Shown piece by piece: positions 43,764 through 52,181 of a stretch of 64,000 nucleotides of DNA. The first letter of the stretch is position 1. Every line of letters begins with the position of its first letter. Source of the DNA: Mesorhizobium sp. B2-1-1 (GTDB lineage Bacteria > Pseudomonadota > Alphaproteobacteria > Rhizobiales > Rhizobiaceae); the NCBI RefSeq assembly GCF_006442975.2, contig NZ_CP083954.1, forward strand, positions 1,116,001-1,180,000. Direction: 5' to 3'. The position numbers and the translations under genes are program-made. The notes beneath the pieces were generated by a model. It had not been told where the DNA came from. It was given only the letters and a program-made list of their open reading frames with translations, and made no database searches.

Positions 43764-44210
43764 CTATAGAAGATCATATTCGATGAAGCCGGTGCGGCGC
43801 GCGACATGGTCATAGAGCTTGCGCGCCGTGGCGTTGGTTTCGTGCGTCATCCAGTAGACATTCCTGACGCCGATCTTGCCGGCTTCCTGCTTCACGGCTT
43901 CGATCAGCGCAGCGCCAATCCCCTTGCCGCGCACTTCGGGGTCGGCGAACAGATCTTGCAAGTAGCAGTTGTTTTTCTCGGACCAGCAAGAGCGATGGTA
44001 CAGGTAATGGGTGAGGCCGACAGCCTTGCCGTCGAGGACGGCGATAAAGCCCTTAGGTTCGAACTCGCCTTGCGTGAACAGGCGCTTCCAGGTGACCTCG
44101 TAGACCTCTTGCGGCAGTTTCGTCTCGTAGAAAGCAAGGTAAGCGGTCCAAAGCCTGCGCCAGTCGGCGTGGTCGGATTCTGCGAGCGGGCGGATAGTGA
44201 TCTCGGCCAT
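43764..44210 (-). CDS. GNAT family N-acetyltransferase
   Basis: 148 residues with an acetyl-CoA loop in LQDLFADPEVRGKGIGAALIEAV and a C-terminal VYWMTHETNATARKLYDHVA segment, close to diamine or aminoglycoside-type single-domain GNATs. The stop is 7 bases from the VWA start, so these two and the MBL gene form an operon. Substrate unknown. Confidence 0.88.
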   Translation of the reverse strand: MAEITIRPLAESDHADWRRLWTAYLAFYETKLPQEVYEVTWKRLFTQGEFEPKGFIAVLDGKAVGLTHYLYHRSCWSEKNNCYLQDLFADPEVRGKGIGAALIEAVKQEAGKIGVRNVYWMTHETNATARKLYDHVARRTGFIEYDLL

Positions 44211-44275
44211 TTCGTTCCCTCTGAGGTCTGGAACTCAATCCATACCAACAGAATCGGGATCAGGAACACCCTTGC

Positions 44276-45139
44276 CTATCCCGCCGGCGAATTATACTCG
44301 CGAAAAGCGGTCGCGAGCATGTGCAGCGCCTCTCGTGCCCTTGGCGCCAAGCTGTGCGAATGCAAAACGATCTCGGAAGGGGGAATTGGCGGCAGGCCGA
44401 GTTTGCGGCCCACCTCGACCAGGCCGGGCGGCGCGACACGGTAGGCGAGCGCAGCGACGGCGAAGCCGGCCGACACCGCGATATTGACGGCTGCGCCGCC
44501 GCCGCCCACGAAAGCCTCGTTCCAGGCAATGCCTGCCTTATCCAGCGTCTCGACAGCTCTCACGCGGTCAGGGCAATTGCATACGGTGCTTAGCAGCGCC
44601 AGGCGCAATGGCGTTCCCGGCCGCCATTCGAAGGCCGGGGCGGCGAACCAGCCATATTGAGTGCGCGACAAGGCTTCGCCGCGGCGGCTGTCGTCTTCCT
44701 GATGGACAATCACCGCATCGAGCTCACCGCGATCGAAAGCCTCCTCCAGCATGGAGCTCGTATCGATCCTGATGTTGAGCGCGAGCGACGGATCATGGGC
44801 ATGCAACTGGGCTATCAATATGGACAGCTCAGGCCCGGCGACGTGATCGACAAAGCCGAGAGCAAGCCGACACGGCGCGTCGGAAAATTCCGTAACGGCT
44901 CGTTCGTGGGCGGCAAGGAATTCACGCGCCGCCGTGAGAAAAGCCGCTCCCCTTGCCGAGAGGGCCACGCGGCGCGGCGTTCGTTCGATCAGACGCGCGC
45001 CGAGCTTCTCTTCCAGCCGACGCAGCTTAACGCTGATCGTCGCCTGGGTGCTGCCCAGCGCGGCAGCCGCACGCGTGAAGCTCTGCAGGTCGGCCACCAT
45101 GACGAAGGTCCGCACGGCATCGACGTCAAGACTGGTCAT
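44276..45139 (-). CDS. LysR family regulator next to a DHA2 exporter
   Basis: 287 residues: winged helix (MTSLDVDAVRTFVMVADLQSFTRAAAALGSTQATISVKLRRLEE) and a LysR substrate domain (LALGFVDHVAGPELSILIAQL). Divergent from the MFS gene at 45283 with a LysR-type box between them, so it probably controls that exporter and itself. Confidence 0.92.
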   Translation of the reverse strand: MTSLDVDAVRTFVMVADLQSFTRAAAALGSTQATISVKLRRLEEKLGARLIERTPRRVALSARGAAFLTAAREFLAAHERAVTEFSDAPCRLALGFVDHVAGPELSILIAQLHAHDPSLALNIRIDTSSMLEEAFDRGELDAVIVHQEDDSRRGEALSRTQYGWFAAPAFEWRPGTPLRLALLSTVCNCPDRVRAVETLDKAGIAWNEAFVGGGGAAVNIAVSAGFAVAALAYRVAPPGLVEVGRKLGLPPIPPSEIVLHSHSLAPRAREALHMLATAFREYNSPAG

Positions 45140-45161
45140 CTCTAATCATTCCATTTTGTCA

Positions 45162-45176
45162 TTTCTGAAATAGAAA
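45162..45176. promoter_or_regulatory. LysR-type operator between regulator and exporter
   Basis: Perfect 5-5-5 dyad TTTCT-GAAAT-AGAAA, with the T-N11-A form typical for LysR regulators, 23 bases upstream of the LysR start. Confidence 0.55.
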
Positions 45177-45282
45177 CGCATAGTCTTTTTTCATGATGGG
45201 GGGTCATTTAAGTCATGTCGACCGCTGTGTGAAGAGCGACGCTCGCAGCCACTTCCGAATGCTCCGACTGAAAGTGACCGAC

Positions 45283-46845
45283 ATGACGTTTCCAATCGAC
45301 CGAAACACCGTTGCTCTTGCGGGGGTCTGCCTCGCCTCGCTGCTGTTCGGCCTCGAAATCTCCAGCGTCCCGGTGATCCTGCCGAAACTGGAAACCGTGC
45401 TTGGCGCTGATTTCAAGGATCTGCAATGGATCATGAATGCCTACACCATTGCCTGCACCACGGTGTTGATGGCGACGGGGACATTGGCCGACCGTCTCGG
45501 CCGCAAACGCGTGATGGTGGGCACCACCGTCGCCTTTGGCCTCGCCTCCCTGCTATGCGGTCTCGCAACGAGCGCTTCGCTCCTTATCATCGCGCGCTTT
45601 CTGCAAGGCCTGGCGGGCGGAGCGATGTTTACCTGCAGCGTGGCGGTGTTGTCTCACCAGTTTCAAGACGGCAGTGAACGCGGCAAAGCCTTCGTCGCCT
45701 GGAGCGTCGTCTCGGGCATCGGGCTTGGCTTCGGCCCCGCCATTGGCGGATTGATTGTGACGCTGTCGAGTTGGCAATGGGTGTTCCTCATCCATGTGCC
45801 GCTTGCCGTTCTTGCCCTGGCCTTCATCGGCGCCGGTGTCACCGAATCGCGCGATCGCAACGCGCAGAAGCTTGACCGGGCCGGCATACTGACACTGTCG
45901 TTCGCGGTGTTCGGCTTCTCCTATCTGATCACGCAAGGGGCCGATCTGGGCGCTGGCGCGCGCACCGGCGTGGCAAGCGCGGCCGTGCTGGCCTTCGTCG
46001 CGTTCCTCGTAGCCGAGAAGATCAATCCCTATCCGATGTTCGATTTCTCCGTTTTCCGCATCCGCCAATTCTCGGGAGCGATCATGGGCGGCATCGGCAT
46101 GAATTTCAGCTACTGGCCGTTCATCATCTATCTGCCGATCTATTTTTCGGGGGTCCTCGGTTACGACAGCACCACGACCGGGCTGTTGCTGCTCGTCTAC
46201 ACGCTACCCTTCATGCTGATGCCGTCGATCGCCGAGCGCCTTCGGGCACGCTATCAGGCGCGGGTGGCGATCCCGCTCGGCTTGTTGACATTGGGGGTCG
46301 GTTTCATCGCCATGTGGATAGGGTCCGGGCTCGAGGGCAACTGGCTGACCATGCTGCCCGGCACGCTGATCGCCGGCATCGGCATCGGCCTGACCAATTC
46401 GCCGACCACCAACACCACGACCGGCTCGGTGCCACCCGATCGTGCCGGCATGGCGTCCGGCATCGATATCAGTGCGCGGCTGATCACGCTTGCCATCAAC
46501 ATCGCGGTGCTGGGACTGCTGCTGACGCAGGGGATCGTTTCTTATCTGCGCAACGCATTCGGCACGGCTGTCGACCCGAACGAACTGCGCGCCCTGGCGG
46601 AGAAGATCGCAGCCGGCAATCTCGACGGCCTGGCGCAATACTCGCCCAAGCTTGCGACCCTCGACCCGACGGGCGCCATCGTTCATGCCGCCCTGGTCAA
46701 CGGTTTTGGCTGGGTCATGCTCTATAGCGGGATCGGCGTTCTGGCTCTTGCCGTCATCAGCTTTGCTATCTTCGGTCCAAAACATGTCGCGCCGCAGCAG
46801 CGAAGCGGGCGTCCTGCGCAGGGTGCTGGCGAGGTGCGCTCCTAG
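45283..46845 (+). CDS. DHA2-family (EmrB/QacA-like) MFS exporter
   Basis: 14-segment drug:proton antiporter type, 520 residues from the ATG of MTFPIDRN. Motif A LADRLGRKRVMVG, motif C region SGIGLGFGPAIGG, and a soluble loop of about 60 residues before the last helix. The frame stays open upstream to 45193, where an earlier ATG exists, but that part lacks membrane character. No MFP (EmrA-like) partner is next to it, so it probably acts alone in the inner membrane. Confidence 0.88.
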   Translation: MTFPIDRNTVALAGVCLASLLFGLEISSVPVILPKLETVLGADFKDLQWIMNAYTIACTTVLMATGTLADRLGRKRVMVGTTVAFGLASLLCGLATSASLLIIARFLQGLAGGAMFTCSVAVLSHQFQDGSERGKAFVAWSVVSGIGLGFGPAIGGLIVTLSSWQWVFLIHVPLAVLALAFIGAGVTESRDRNAQKLDRAGILTLSFAVFGFSYLITQGADLGAGARTGVASAAVLAFVAFLVAEKINPYPMFDFSVFRIRQFSGAIMGGIGMNFSYWPFIIYLPIYFSGVLGYDSTTTGLLLLVYTLPFMLMPSIAERLRARYQARVAIPLGLLTLGVGFIAMWIGSGLEGNWLTMLPGTLIAGIGIGLTNSPTTNTTTGSVPPDRAGMASGIDISARLITLAINIAVLGLLLTQGIVSYLRNAFGTAVDPNELRALAEKIAAGNLDGLAQYSPKLATLDPTGAIVHAALVNGFGWVMLYSGIGVLALAVISFAIFGPKHVAPQQRSGRPAQGAGEVRS

Positions 46846-46885
46846 CAATGCCTTGCGGCTCGGCCTCAGGACGCCGAGCCGCTCG

Positions 46886-47725
46886 TCACCCTTGCCGTCT
46901 CGCCATGAAGGCCAGCCGTTCGAACAGATGCACGTCCTGCTCGTTCTTCAGCAGTGCGCCATGCAGCTTGGGCAGCGCGTTCTTCGGGTCGGCGCGCAGA
47001 TCCTCGGGCGCGATGTCGTCGGCGACCAGCAGCCTTATCCAGTCAAGCGCCTCGGAGGTCGACGGCTTCTTCTTCAGCCCCGGCACGTCGCGGATTTCGT
47101 AGAACTGAGTGAGCGCCGCCCGCACCAGATTCTGCTTGATGCCGGGATAGTGCACATCGACTATCCTGTGCAGCGTCTCGACGTCGGGAAAGCGGATGTA
47201 GTGGAAGAAGCAGCGACGCAGGAAGGCGTCCGGCAGCTCCTTCTCGTTGTTGGAGGTGATGATGACGATCGGCCTCACCGCGGCGCGGATCGTCTCGCCG
47301 GTCTCGTAGACGAAGAACTCCATCCGGTCGAGTTCCTGCAAGAGGTCGTTGGGAAATTCGATATCGGCCTTGTCGATCTCGTCGATTAGGAGGACGACTT
47401 TCTTGCCGGCGGCGAAGGCTTCCCACAATTTGCCGCGCTTGATGTAGTTCTTGATATCGTTGAACCTGGTATCGCCAAGTTGGCTGTCGCGCAGCCGCGA
47501 CACTGCATCGTACTCGTAGAGGCCTTGCTGCGCCCGCGTCGTCGATTTGACGTGCCATTCGATGAGTTCCAGCCCGAGTGCCGCCGCCACTTGCCTGGCA
47601 AGCTCCGTCTTGCCGGTGCCGGGCTCACCTTTGACCAGCAAGGGCCGTTCCAGCGCGATCGCCGCGTTGACCGCCACCATCAGATCCTTGTCGGCGACGT
47701 AGGCCGCAGTGCCTTCGAAACGCAT
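46886..47725 (-). CDS. MoxR-type AAA+ ATPase
   Basis: Chaperone-like ATPase of the MoxR group. 279 residues: Walker A GEPGTGKTELA, Walker B VLLIDEIDKAD, sensor 1 IITSNNEKELPDAFLRRC (with arginine finger region). The start ATG has AAGGAGC just upstream; the longer open frame runs into the 6S region. Usually paired with a VWA protein; here the VWA gene is at 42566-43756. Downstream genes on the minus strand are separated by a plus-strand exporter, so the pair is not cotranscribed. Confidence 0.93.
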   Translation of the reverse strand: MRFEGTAAYVADKDLMVAVNAAIALERPLLVKGEPGTGKTELARQVAAALGLELIEWHVKSTTRAQQGLYEYDAVSRLRDSQLGDTRFNDIKNYIKRGKLWEAFAAGKKVVLLIDEIDKADIEFPNDLLQELDRMEFFVYETGETIRAAVRPIVIITSNNEKELPDAFLRRCFFHYIRFPDVETLHRIVDVHYPGIKQNLVRAALTQFYEIRDVPGLKKKPSTSEALDWIRLLVADDIAPEDLRADPKNALPKLHGALLKNEQDVHLFERLAFMARRQG

Positions 47726-47872
47726 TTTTGCTCCTTGGTTCAGTACGGACGACCGTAAGGAGACGGCTTGGCCCATGCAAGGGTGGGTTGGCGGCGGCGA
47801 AATGTGAAGCCGGCAGGGAAAGAGCGCCAACTCTCTGGCGCCAAGTCTCTGGCGCTTGGGAGGGCATCGGCC

Positions 47873-47878
47873 TATATT
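47873..47878 (+). promoter_or_regulatory. -10 element of 6S RNA promoter
   Basis: TATATT lies about 7 bases before the likely 6S 5' end. No -35 element matches well at the proper distance; TCTCTGGCGC occurs twice 14 bases apart upstream (47832, 47846). Confidence 0.45.
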
Positions 47879-47884
47879 GGGGCT

Positions 47885-48030
47885 GACGGTCTGCGCTTCC
47901 CGGCAGGAGACACTTTTCCCCGGGGCCTTAACGATCCTTAGGGAGCTGTCCCTGGGAAGACCCGTGGGTTTTCTCACACGGCGCCCACCTACTTGTAGGC
48001 ACCCGGGATCGACTTCTCCACCGGTTGTGT
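47885..48030 (+). ncRNA. ssrS: 6S RNA
   Basis: Binds sigma70-RNA polymerase as an open-promoter mimic in stationary phase. The site directly upstream of the 5-formyl-THF cyclo-ligase gene is the conserved 6S position. Structure seen: closing stem TCCCGG (47898) with CCGGGA (48003), a long internal region CTTAACGATCCTTAGGGAGC / CTGGGAAGACCCG, and the terminal CCTAC-TT-GTAGG hairpin (47988-47999). Ends are approximate. Between it and the ligase gene lies a hairpin ATCCACG/CGTGGAT (48052-48070). Confidence 0.75.
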
Positions 48031-48134
48031 GGATCGTCACTTATTCGCCACATCCACGTATTTCGTGGATCATGCGATGGAAAGCGTCGCTCCCAAAACG
48101 TCCATTCAGGTCTGGCTTTTTCTAGCGTCTGCGC

Positions 48135-48722
48135 ATGACATCCTCAAAAGACCTGAAAAAACAGCTGCGCAAGGAAGCACTTGGCCGCCGCGACGCGCTC
48201 GATGAATTCTGGCGGGTGGAAGTCGCGCTCGACATGGCCGAAACCGCGCGCGACCAGCTTGCCATCGAGCCAGGCCAAATCGTGTCCGGCTTCTGGCCAA
48301 TGCGCTCGGAAGTCGATGTCCGGCCGCTGATGTTCGCCTTGCGCGAAAAGGGCGCACGGCTCTGCCTTCCGGCGATCCTCGACAAGACGACCATCGTCTT
48401 TCGCGAATTGGTACGCGGCGCGCCGATGATCGATATGGGATTTGGCACCGTCGGGCCGCATGAGGAAGCCGAAGTTCTTGACCCCTCCGTCATGCTGGTG
48501 CCGCTCGCCGGCTTCGACGCGCGCGGCCACCGCATCGGTTACGGCGCGGGCTATTATGACCGTGCGATCGCCAAGCTTGTCGACAAGGGGCATGCGCCCC
48601 GGCTGATCGGCATTGCTTTCGACTGCCAGGAAGTGACGATGGTTCCCAATGAGGACCATGACGTCATCATCCCGGAAATACTCACCGAGAGCGGGTTGCG
48701 CCGGTTCGAGCCAGAATTGTAG
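48135..48722 (+). CDS. ygfA: 5-formyltetrahydrofolate cyclo-ligase
   Basis: ATP-dependent conversion of 5-formyl-THF to 5,10-methenyl-THF, salvaging folate. N-terminal KKQLRKEALGRRDAL, SGFWPMRSEVDVRPL, and the signature GYGAGYYDR are present. The length is 195 residues. The gene sits behind 6S RNA as in many proteobacteria, where the two may share a transcript. Confidence 0.93.
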   Translation: MTSSKDLKKQLRKEALGRRDALDEFWRVEVALDMAETARDQLAIEPGQIVSGFWPMRSEVDVRPLMFALREKGARLCLPAILDKTTIVFRELVRGAPMIDMGFGTVGPHEEAEVLDPSVMLVPLAGFDARGHRIGYGAGYYDRAIAKLVDKGHAPRLIGIAFDCQEVTMVPNEDHDVIIPEILTESGLRRFEPEL

Positions 48723-48780
48723 ATAGTTCTTTGGAACGCATGATCTTTGCCGAAAGTCATGCCACTTTTCGGGGTCAAGC

Positions 48781-49608
48781 GTGATGAGGCTTCTCTTCCT
48801 CGGCGACATGGTCGGCAAGACAGGCCGCACGGCGGTGTGGGAGCAATTGCCGGGCCTGATCTCGGACTTCAAGCTCGATTTCGTCATCGTCAACGGCGAA
48901 AACGCGGCCGGCGGCTTCGGCATCACCGAGGAGATTTTTCGCGAGACCATCGCGGCCGGCGCCGATGTCGTCACCACCGGCAACCATGTCTGGGACCAGC
49001 GCGATGCGCTCGCCTTCGCGCCGCGCGAAGAGCGCTTCCTGCGCCCCTCCAATTTTCCCAAGGGCACGCCCGGGCGCGGCTCGGGCGTCTACATCGCCAG
49101 GAGCGGCGCGCGCGTGCTGGTCGCCAACATCATGGGCCGGGTGTTCATGCATCCCGAGCTCGACGATCCCTTCCAGGCTGGCGAGCGCGAGCTTGCCGCC
49201 TGTCCGCTCGGCGAGCAGGCGGATGCCGTGGTCATCGACTTCCACGCCGAGGCGACCTCCGAAAAAATGTGCTTCGCGCATTTCGTCGACGGTCGCGCCA
49301 GCCTCGTGGTCGGCACTCACACCCACCAGCCGACCGCCGATCACCATATCCTCAATGGCGGCACCGGCTACATTTCCGACGCGGGCATGTGCGGCGATTA
49401 TGATTCGTCGCTCGGCATGGACAAGGAGGAGCCGCTCAACCGGTTCCTGTCGAAAGTGCCGAAGGGGCGTTTCGAGGCGGCGACCGGACCCGCGACCTTG
49501 TGCGGCGTCGGCGTTGATATTTCCGACCGCACGGGGCTGACCGAGAAGATCGCGCCGTTTCGCCGCGGGCCGCGGCTCGAGGAAACGGCGCCGTCCTTCT
49601 GGACGTGA
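48781..49608 (+). CDS. YmdB-like metallophosphoesterase (TIGR00282 family)
   Basis: Calcineurin-like phosphoesterase that in Bacillus cleaves cyclic nucleotides. Metal motifs LFLGDMVGKTGR, NGENAAGGFG, TTGNHVWDQ, GTHTHQPTADH are complete in 275 residues. It starts with GTG or ATG at 48781 and follows the cyclo-ligase by 58 bases. The in vivo substrate in alphaproteobacteria is not settled. Confidence 0.92.
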   Translation: MMRLLFLGDMVGKTGRTAVWEQLPGLISDFKLDFVIVNGENAAGGFGITEEIFRETIAAGADVVTTGNHVWDQRDALAFAPREERFLRPSNFPKGTPGRGSGVYIARSGARVLVANIMGRVFMHPELDDPFQAGERELAACPLGEQADAVVIDFHAEATSEKMCFAHFVDGRASLVVGTHTHQPTADHHILNGGTGYISDAGMCGDYDSSLGMDKEEPLNRFLSKVPKGRFEAATGPATLCGVGVDISDRTGLTEKIAPFRRGPRLEETAPSFWT

Positions 49609-49678
49609 CATTGATATAGGGGCTCTCAATACCTAACTGCCGGCGACACTGCTCTAGATCGTAGAGGGGACGACCTCC

Positions 49679-50446
49679 ATGCAGCTTATCGAGTTCCTGG
49701 CGCCGCACTTCGCCTTCGTGTTCGATCCCACCGCCTGGGTCGCGCTGTTGACCCTGGTGGTGCTCGAGATCGTGCTCGGCATCGACAACCTGATCTTTAT
49801 CTCGATCCTGACCAACAAGCTGCCGGAAGCACAGCGAGCCCGCGCCCGCCGGCTCGGCATCTCGGCGGCGCTCGTCATGCGGCTGGTGCTGCTCGCCACC
49901 ATCTCGATCATCGTCCAACTGACGGCGCCGGTCTTCACCGCCCTTGGCCACGGCTTTTCCTGGCGCGACCTGATCCTGATCGCCGGTGGCCTGTTCCTGG
50001 TGTGGAAGGCGACCAAGGAGATCCATCACACGGTCGACCCCGACGACCACCAGGACACGATGCTGGGCGAGACCGTGCAGATGAGCCTTGCCGGCGCCAT
50101 CTTCCAGATACTGCTTCTCGACCTTGTCTTCTCCATCGATTCCATCATTACCGCCGTCGGCATGACCGACGAGATCGCCATCATGTACATCGCCGTCATC
50201 GTGGCGGTTACGGTGATGATGCTGGCGGCTACGCCGTTGGCGAACTTCATAGCCAGGAACCCGAGCATCGTCATGCTGGCGCTGGGCTTCCTGTTGATGA
50301 TCGGCATGACGCTGATCGCCGACGGCATGGGCTACCATGTGCCCAAGGGTTATATCTACGCGGCTATGGGTTTTTCGGCGCTCGTCGAAGGCCTCAACAT
50401 GCTGGCGCGGAACCGCAAGAAGGCGAAGTCCGGCGGCGGGCATTGA
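49679..50446 (+). CDS. TerC family integral membrane protein
   Basis: About 7 membrane segments with the family signatures [19 protein letters not shown] and [17 protein letters not shown]; the acidic residues in these helices are thought to handle metal ions such as manganese. The length is 255 residues. It does not sit in a tellurium-resistance operon, so it is more likely an Alx/MntX-like metal exporter or metallation factor. Confidence 0.88.
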   Translation: MQLIEFLAPHFAFVFDPTAWVALLTLVVLEIVLGIDNLIFISILTNKLPEAQRARARRLGISAALVMRLVLLATISIIVQLTAPVFTALGHGFSWRDLILIAGGLFLVWKATKEIHHTVDPDDHQDTMLGETVQMSLAGAIFQILLLDLVFSIDSIITAVGMTDEIAIMYIAVIVAVTVMMLAATPLANFIARNPSIVMLALGFLLMIGMTLIADGMGYHVPKGYIYAAMGFSALVEGLNMLARNRKKAKSGGGH

Positions 50447-50484
50447 GCCTGACGACATGGCCAATGCCGAGTTCAGGCTGACTT

Positions 50485-50512
50485 TTACGAAATTGTACGT
50501 ACAATATCGTAA
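50485..50512. promoter_or_regulatory. BrnA operator, 28-bp near-perfect palindrome
   Basis: TTACGA and TCGTAA flank a perfect 14-bp core ATTGTACGTACAAT (50492-50505); the two halves differ at one position. It lies directly before brnT, where the antitoxin of this system usually represses. Confidence 0.75.
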
Positions 50513-50526
50513 TCGATGGTGCTGCT

Positions 50527-50814
50527 TTGCGGTTCGAATGGGATGCTGAAAGAGCCAGGCGCAAACTTGCCAAGCTCGGCATCGGATTCGATCTCGCGCA
50601 GAAGGTGTTCGATGATCCGCTTTATCTCATCGTGCCCGACCGGTTTGAAGATGGTGAGCAGCGTTGGCACGCTATCGGGACGATCGATGCCGTAGTGGTC
50701 ATGCTGGTTGTCCACACATATCCTGATCGCGAAGATGAAGGACGAGTTAGGATTGTTGGTGCCCGGAAAGCGACAGCGCATGAAAGGAGGCGCTATGAGC
50801 AAGAAGGACCTTAG
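50527..50814 (+). CDS. brnT: BrnT family toxin
   Basis: RelE-fold ribonuclease toxin that blocks translation. 95 residues beginning xRFEWDAERARRKLAKLGIGF, followed by the BrnT core RWHAIGTIDAVVVMLVVHTY and C-terminal VRIVGARKATAHERRRYE (catalytic Arg/His). Start is TTG, without a strong ribosome site, which may keep toxin output low. The stop lies 20 bases inside brnA. Confidence 0.92.
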   Translation: MRFEWDAERARRKLAKLGIGFDLAQKVFDDPLYLIVPDRFEDGEQRWHAIGTIDAVVVMLVVHTYPDREDEGRVRIVGARKATAHERRRYEQEGP

Positions 50815-51082
50815 TCAGGATCAGCGCAACCAGCTCGCCAAGCTGGCTGGTTTGCCTGACAGCGAAATTAATACTTCCGACATCCCAGAAGTTCCGGCGG
50901 AGAATTGGATTCATGCTCGTCGTGGACATCTTTACAGACCACTCAAGCAGCCAGTGACAATCAGACTCGATACTGACGTGCTATCGTGGTTCAAGGAGCA
51001 TGTCGGGGGTGGTGGTTACCAGACCGAAATCAATCGTGTGCTCCGCCATCACGTGATCGAGCAGGAAAAGCGTAAAACCTGA
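50795..51082 (+). CDS. brnA: BrnA family antitoxin
   Basis: Ribbon-helix-helix antitoxin that neutralises BrnT and represses the operon. The C-terminal part has the BrnA pattern PVTIRLDTDVLSWFKEH and GYQTEINRVLRHHV. 95 residues from ATG 50795, with AAGGAGG upstream, inside the end of brnT. Stronger translation start than the toxin, as expected. Confidence 0.92.
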   Translation: MSKKDLSQDQRNQLAKLAGLPDSEINTSDIPEVPAENWIHARRGHLYRPLKQPVTIRLDTDVLSWFKEHVGGGGYQTEINRVLRHHVIEQEKRKT

Positions 51083-51088
51083 GCCGGT

Positions 51089-51556
51089 TCAACTCCCCGG
51101 TGCGCCCTTCGAGTGACGGTCGCCGATCAGGCCTAGTGTCAGGCCTTGTTCGAGCCAGGCCTTGGCGCCGGCCAGAACGAGCGTGAAGCCGCCGGTTGAA
51201 TCGACCGCCTGTTTCGCCTGTTCGTCGCCATTGCCGGCAAAGCCGAAATTGTGGACCTCCAGGAAGGTCGCGTCACCTGGCATTTCGGTGAAGGTCCAGA
51301 TCACCGTGGTCGGCGGATCGCTCCATTGCATGACGATCTTTTCGTTGACGACGATCTCGCTGGCGACCACCGTCGTCGAGACGCCATACATGCGCCACTC
51401 CCATTGAACCGGCTTGCCGCCGTCCAGCCTGCCGCTGGAATGGGTGAACCAGAATTTCGTGGTGATCTCCGGGTCGACGATGGCCTCGAAAACGTCGGAG
51501 ACCGGCCGCCGGATCAGCATGGCGGCTTCGGCCGTCGGTGTCTCGCGGATTTCCAT
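51089..51556 (-). CDS. SRPBCC (AHSA1-like) domain protein
   Basis: 155 residues, START/Bet v1-like fold: VFEAIVDPEITTKFWFTHSSG, VQWEWRMYGV and C-terminal STGGFTLVLAGAKAWLEQGL. ATG 51556 has GGGGAGAA upstream. Related proteins lie beside ArsR regulators; ligand unknown. One member of the 51.1-53.0 kb cluster under the ArsR gene. Confidence 0.85.
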   Translation of the reverse strand: MEIRETPTAEAAMLIRRPVSDVFEAIVDPEITTKFWFTHSSGRLDGGKPVQWEWRMYGVSTTVVASEIVVNEKIVMQWSDPPTTVIWTFTEMPGDATFLEVHNFGFAGNGDEQAKQAVDSTGGFTLVLAGAKAWLEQGLTLGLIGDRHSKGAPGS

Positions 51557-51582
51557 AGCGTTCTCCCCTGCCGAACACGCCT

Positions 51583-51774
51583 TCACCAGGCGTCGGGCTC
51601 CCGCACCATGTGAACGATGTTGGCGGGGCTGGTGATCCAGAAACCACGGAAGCCCTCTCCCAGCGGCTCGATGACGTCGCATCGCTCGACGCCGGCCTTG
51701 GCGAGATGATCGGCGGCGCCCGGGAAATCCCCGGTGAACAGTCCCAGCCAGGATCTCGGCCTGGCCCGGTCCTG
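51583..51774 (-). pseudogene. C-terminal remnant of a VOC/glyoxalase-like gene
   Basis: Minus-strand frame directly after the stop of the PhnB-like gene, and in phase with it, encodes LGLFTGDFPGAADHLAKAG, then VIEPLGEGFRGFWITSPAN and a stop. It is the second half of a VOC-fold protein without a start or first half. About 63 codons. A deletion seems to have joined it to the stop of its neighbour. Confidence 0.7.
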
Positions 51775-52164
51775 CTACGGCAGATTGATCTGCCAGGAAA
51801 CGCCGAACCTGTCGTTCAGCCAGGCGAAACGGCGGCTGAAGCCGTAATTGCCGGTCGGCATCAGAAACGTGCCGTTTTTGGACAGGGCCTCGACGATGCG
51901 TTCCAGCTCTTCTTCGGTGGAACAGTCGACGAAGAGCGAGACCGACGGCGTGAAGGTGAAGGCGTGGTGCACAGGGCTGTTGAAGATCATGACCTCCGTG
52001 CCGCCGATGGATGCGCGGGCCAGCTTGACTGCCCCTTCGAGTCCGTCCTCGCCTGCACCGTAGCGCGTGAGGTCGAGGACACGGCTCTCCGGGATGGTTT
52101 CGCAATAGAAGGCCATGGCCTCCTCGGCCTTGCCTTCGAACATCAGGAACGGAGTTACTTTCAC
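51775..52164 (-). CDS. PhnB-like VOC family protein
   Basis: 129 residues of glyoxalase fold: VTPFLMFEGKAEEAMAFYCE, LASASIGG-type segment ARASIGGTEVMIFNSP and C-terminal GNYGFSRRFAWLNDRFGVSWQINL (family signature). Start GTG 52164 has GGGAGG upstream. Related to proteins called 3-demethylubiquinone methyltransferase-like, but no methylase motif exists; function unknown. It lies between the two SRPBCC genes. Confidence 0.85.
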   Translation of the reverse strand: MKVTPFLMFEGKAEEAMAFYCETIPESRVLDLTRYGAGEDGLEGAVKLARASIGGTEVMIFNSPVHHAFTFTPSVSLFVDCSTEEELERIVEALSKNGTFLMPTGNYGFSRRFAWLNDRFGVSWQINLP

Positions 52165-52181
52165 GGCAGGCCTCCCTTCGC

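Noticed and set aside
45193..45283. Upstream start for the DHA2 exporter at 45193
   Set aside because: The extra 30 residues are polar and unlike the family; the ATG at 45283 starts directly before the first helix.
47726..48040. N-terminal extension of MoxR by about 105 residues
   Set aside because: It would run antisense through the 6S region and lacks homology; AAGGAGC marks the start at 47725.
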